From Aspidapion aeneum (lineage: Eukaryota > Arthropoda > Insecta > Coleoptera > Brentidae), in the NCBI GenBank assembly GCA_963576565.1, contig OY755038.1, forward strand, positions 12,973,756 through 13,037,755: 64,000 nucleotides of DNA. The letters run 5' to 3'. The translations under genes were made by a program, and so were the position numbers. The notes beneath the pieces were generated by a model. The model had not been told where the DNA came from. It did no database searches and worked only from the letters and a program-made list of their open reading frames with translations. This document shows positions 60,409-64,000 of this stretch, piece after piece. Numbering within the stretch: position 1 is the first letter of the stretch; each line of letters opens with the position of its first letter.

Positions 60409-60671
60409 ATACTTAAACTCGTATTTCTACCGAGCAAAAACTAAAAATAGTGTTTTTTGAAAAATTGAAATATCGCCGCCATCTTGCCAACGAATTTAAT
60501 GAAATTTGGTAGTTTTGTATAAGCAACTACGGCCAATTGAATGACGTTAACAATTTTTTTCTAGGCCTTCTAGTTTTTTTGAAACCATAGCCAACTTTTT
60601 GTTTGAAACTCGTAGACAATGATTGTGTAGAAATAAAATTTCGGACTTTCATTGTCTTTATTTATTTTAAA

Positions 60672-60716
60672 ACACGACGTTTCGGTTAGTAAGTATCTCT
60701 AACCGTTATCAAGTGT
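60672..60716 (-). ncRNA. Hammerhead-ribozyme-like motif, 3' terminus of Penelope-like element
   Basis: Read on the minus strand: ACAC, TTGATAAC, a stem GGTTAG/CTAACC, GAAACGTC, GTGT. Stem I would be ACAC/GTGT, stem II a perfect 6-bp hairpin, and stem III the 2-bp AC/GT of the loopless ACGT. Cleavage would fall after GTC (position 60676). The CUGANGA box appears as TTGATAA plus one extra C, so two core positions differ from consensus, possibly as a U3-A8 pair. Hammerheads are established in Penelope-like elements. Activity here is unproven. Confidence 0.55.
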
Positions 60717-63073
60717 AAACTAAACAATCTAGTCTCTAGGCTACTACTTATACTACTTGGTGTGCAGTCAGGTGTGACGGCCCGCCCCCTTTTTAATCCT
60801 AAGACGCCTGTTTTCCTTAAGGAGTGTTTCCATATGTTTGGTATGTCAGTGCTTGGTTGACTGAAAACTTCTTTATTCTGCATTATAAACACAGCTTCAA
60901 TAAACTTTCGTTTTCGCCAATGCGACTCCTTATGTAAAACTTTAGCTTCTGACCACTGAATCCTGTGATCATTTGACCATGCATGATCTGCTAAACCGGA
61001 TTTTTCAATATCCCCTAATTGGGTACTTTTTAGATGTTCATTTACTCTAACCTGAAGAGGGCGTTTCGTTTCACCTACATATGATTTACCTCACTCACAC
61101 GGGATTTGGTAAATACATTCCTTATTATTTGAGGGATTGTCTGGTTTTGTTTTAGTTACAAAACTTCTTATCGTATTTCCCGAAGAAAATACTGTTTTTA
61201 TATTATAGTGTTTAGCTATTCGTCTTATGTTTTCTGAAATCCCTTGAACATATGGAATGTTAATAACACCTAACGGATTATTATTTTGAGAATTTGGAAC
61301 ATTTAGTTTGTTTTTAATTTTAAATATCGTTGAGTTTAATAATTTCTCGGAATAACCATTCTGTTGTAAGTCCTTTTTAATGTTAATTTCTGTTGTTAAT
61401 TCTTCATTATTACTACAAATATTTACGGCTCTTAAATACAAACTTCTTATAACTCCTTGTTTTGTTGCAACAGAATGATTAGACTTAAAATTTAGGTACT
61501 GTCCCGTGTGTGTAGGTTTCCTATATACAGTGGTTTGAATGTTTCTGTCTAATCGTTTGACAAGAACATCCAAAAAAGGTAAGGCCGAATCTTGTTCAAT
61601 TTCCATGGTGCACTTGATTGTTGGTCAAATACCGTTTAAATGGTGTAGAACATTTTGTAGTTCGTCATCATTTTCCGGCCATATAATAAATGTGTCATCC
61701 ATGTATCGTAGCCATAGTTTTGGTTTGACTCTTGCTATGTTGATCGCATGGCCCTCGAACCACTCCATGTAGATGTTTGCTACCACTGGCGAAAGAGATG
61801 AACCCATTGGGAGTCCATCATTTTGCGCGTAAAACTTATCTTTCACTTGAAAGTAAGAGTTACGGAGACAGAGCTCAAAAAGATCCATCACCCCCTCCAC
61901 CGATAGCGTTGTTCTCTCGTGAAGTGTATCATCAGTTTGTAATTTGTTTTTAATGATACTGAGTGACTCATTTATTGGCACGTTGGTGTAGAGACTTTCT
62001 ACATCAAAACTTACAAATCTATCGCCGGGATCTAATTCGATACCTTTTAAAACCTCCACAAAATGTTCCGAGTTTTTGACAAAATATTCGGACTTACCCT
62101 GTAGTGGTTGAATTATGTCCAACAAAAACCTCGACAAAGTGCTGGTCGGTGAGTCCCTGGAGCTGGTAATTGGTCGCAGTGGTATATCCTTCTTATGGAT
62201 CTTTGGTAATTGGTGTGGAGTCAGGGATCTAACAGCGTCCGGGATATTTTCAGCATACTTCTTCAAAGTCCTGTAGATGCGTCCTTCAATGGTGGTGGCT
62301 GGATCTTTGGGTAGTTGCTTGTAGTCTCCTTTCTCCAGAACTTCTTGGATCTTTTTGTCGTAAGTCTCAACATCCATGATCACCGTTGCGTTTCCTTTGT
62401 CGGCCGGTAGAATCTTGATTGATTTGTCAGCCTGCAGGTTCTTGATTGCCCGTTGTTCTTGACTGGTGATGTTTGTCTTTTGTTGCTTCTTTCTGTCCTA
62501 CGTTGTTCTTACTTTATGGCGAAACTCATCAGCTTCGGGTTGAGGTGGACTAACGGTCTCTATTGCCGCAATAATTTCCAGTGTCGGTGTCTGTGCCGGT
62601 GCAATGGCGAACTTAAGTCCCTTACTGAGTACCAATTCTTCGTTGGTGCTCAGAGTCCTTTTGGAGATGTTCACTATAGTGCTTGGTGTTGTTGAGTCTG
62701 TTCTATCTTGAGTACGTGTCTGTAGTTTCTTAAGTTTTTCTCGGTGAGTTGATCTTATCTTCTGTCGTTCTCTGTTGCACGTACTGTCAATTTTACTCAG
62801 TATCGGTTCGTAGTCTTCCTCCCATGTGTGTCGTCTAATTTCGTCAAAACGCTCCTCCATGTCGGCGTCGAAGTTGGCTTTTCTCCATCGATGGTAACTG
62901 ATTTGGGACCGGATTAGTGCTTGGCTGGTCCTCTCTAAGATCTTCTTCGTTCGCACTCCCGGAAAGCTGGCTTTTAGGCGGAAACCAACCGGAATGACAC
63001 CACTGTCGCGCGCCTCGCAATAATAAGGAATGTATTTACCAAACGCCCTCTTCAGGTTAGAGTAAATGAACAT
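60686..63073 (-). pseudogene. Penelope-like RT plus GIY-YIG polyprotein, three in-frame stops
   Basis: One continuous frame of 795 codons runs from 63073 to the natural stop at 60686. It is interrupted by TAG at 62500-62498, TGA at 61627-61625 and TGA at 61093-61091, with no frameshift. The middle part has Penelope-type RT motifs: LPKIHK, FDVESLYTNVP, DGLPMGSSLSP and the catalytic RYMDDTF. The end has a GIY-YIG endonuclease (YQIPCE-stop-GKSYVGETKR, then EHLKS). The third stop replaces a Cys expected in the CECG motif. The first codons (MFIYSNLKR) lie inside the inverted terminal copy, so the true start is uncertain. It is inactive as it stands, but decay is limited to point changes, so the insertion is fairly young. 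Confidence 0.9.
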
Positions 63074-63391
63074 CTAAAAAGTACCCAATTAGGGGATATT
63101 GAAAAATCCGGTTTAGCAGAGCATTCATGGTCAAATGGTCACAGGATTCAGTGGTCAGAAGCTAAAGTTTTACATAAGGAGTCGCATTGGCGAAAACGAA
63201 AGTTTATTGAAGCTGCGTTTATAATGCAGAATAAAGAAGTTTTCAGTCAACCAAGCACGGACATACCAAACATATGGAAACCACTCCTTAAGGAAAACAG
63301 GCGTCTTAGGATTAAAAAGGGGGCGGGCCGTCACACCTGACTGCACACCAAGTAGTATAAGTAGTAGCCTAAAGACTAGATTGTTTAGTTT

Positions 63392-63436
63392 ACACTTGAT
63401 AACGGTTAGAGATACTTACTAACCGAAACGTCGTGT
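63392..63436 (+). ncRNA. Hammerhead-ribozyme-like motif, inverted terminal copy
   Basis: The same fold as at 60672-60716, on the plus strand. Stem II is 63404-63409 with 63419-63424, the conserved GAA is 63425-63427, the predicted cleavage follows C63432, and stem I is ACAC (63392-63395) with GTGT (63433-63436). Confidence 0.55.
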
Positions 63437-63495
63437 TTTAAAATAAATAAAGACAATGGAAGTACGAAATTTTATTTCTAAGCTGATTTAAGTTT

Positions 63496-63690
63496 CTAGG
63501 TCTCAATGTCAACATGATTTAACCAGATGAATTTCTCATCAAGACGCAGTCCGAGAAAGATACATGACTCAAGTCTTTCTATTTCAATATTATTTAAATA
63601 AAGTTTAATATTTGGGATATTTTTCCTTTTATGAAAAGCAATAAAATGGGTTTTTGATGAATTCAGAAGAACTTTGATTTTGGCGCCCAA
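63496..63690 (-). pseudogene. Non-LTR reverse transcriptase fragment
   Basis: A 64-codon minus-strand fragment reads as the region after the RT palm: LNSSKTHFIAFHKRK, then LESCIFLGLRLDEKFIWLNHV. It resembles the K-T-x-x-I-x-F and FLG-x-x-x-D-x-x-x-x-W-x-x-H motifs of Jockey/RTE/CR1-type elements. Nothing recognisable continues to either side, and the left boundary touches the Penelope-like element. Confidence 0.6.
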
Positions 63691-64000
63691 CGTGAGTTTT
63701 TGGCTAGTTTTTTAACATCTGATGTAATTTTTTTCGGTTTTTTGAATTTGGAATAAAGAAAAAAGTTTTTTGAATTTTTTTTTGGAAAATTTTTATGTAT
63801 TTTTTTTTCTGTGTTACAGCTAAAGCCTTTCAGTGGCTGTCGGTGGCTTTGACACCCAATCATTTTTTTTACTATAAAACAGGATTTTCCATCATCATTG
63901 GTTTTTGGAAATGTTTAGGAATCTTTTAGAATTTTATTTTGTTTATTAGTCAATTTTTTTTTTGGTTTTTTAATTACACAAATACTCTGGAAACCTCGGA

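Larger units (their letters stand above)
60628..63480 (-). mobile_element. Penelope-like element with inverted 440-bp terminal copies
   Basis: The coding strand is minus. The 3' end of the element (GIY-YIG C-terminus, 3' UTR and hammerhead-like fold) occupies 60628-61066. An inverted copy of the same 440 bp sits upstream of the ORF on the plus strand (63041-63480). The outer ends are tagaaataaaatttcg and its reverse complement. This matches the known habit of Penelope-like elements of carrying terminal partial copies (pseudo-LTRs), here in inverted orientation. No clear target duplication is seen at 60627/63481. Confidence 0.88.

Overview
The window looks like nuclear DNA of an insect, possibly a beetle although the sequence does not settle the order. 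It is AT-rich and carries two small intron-containing housekeeping genes in a dense layer of nested transposable elements. There is no operon structure, no long cellular CDS and no CRISPR. Both genes encode proteins that act in mitochondria: PTPMT1 (plus strand, 15240-24237, four coding exons, 199 aa) and MTG1 (minus strand, 43510-40609, two coding exons, 317 aa). Both reading frames are intact across the inferred splice sites. I see no functional link between the genes beyond the organelle.

Layout. 1-15 kb: a carpet of foldback and inverted-repeat elements, two hAT-type MITEs with 8-bp target duplications, and five copies of a Helentron-associated/DINE-1-like element with (GTCY)n tracts. 15-24 kb: PTPMT1. 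Intron 1 holds a MITE. Intron 2 holds a foldback with two tRNA-like genes inside. Intron 3 holds a 2.4-kb foldback and a hairpin from the end of a Penelope-like element. 24-30 kb: a 1.4-kb inverted-repeat element with a perfect 9-bp duplication, a 610-bp element with a 7-bp duplication, and several TA-flanked MITEs. 30-40.6 kb: an array of about six truncated, decayed copies of the MTG1 3' exon. One copy is split by a nested DNA element and another by a 5.2-kb CR1-like retrotransposon. 40.6-43.5 kb: the real MTG1.

44-64 kb: more foldbacks, a decayed P element with a THAP domain (about 45.88-48.14 kb), two THAP first-exon relics, one unidentified terminal exon (51398-51598, minus), a 10-bp-unit minisatellite, and a Penelope-like element (60628-63480, minus). 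The Penelope-like element encodes one RT plus GIY-YIG frame broken by three stops and lies between 440-bp inverted terminal copies. A non-LTR RT fragment follows at the right edge.

The most unusual signals are (i) a hammerhead-ribozyme-like fold in the Penelope-like termini, present three times in the window; (ii) the MTG1 partial-exon array with its readable insertion history; and (iii) a duplicated tRNA-like gene with intact A and B boxes and a T-run terminator, but a Ser-type AGA anticodon on a body without the long variable arm. All calls come from reading the sequence; no database search was run.
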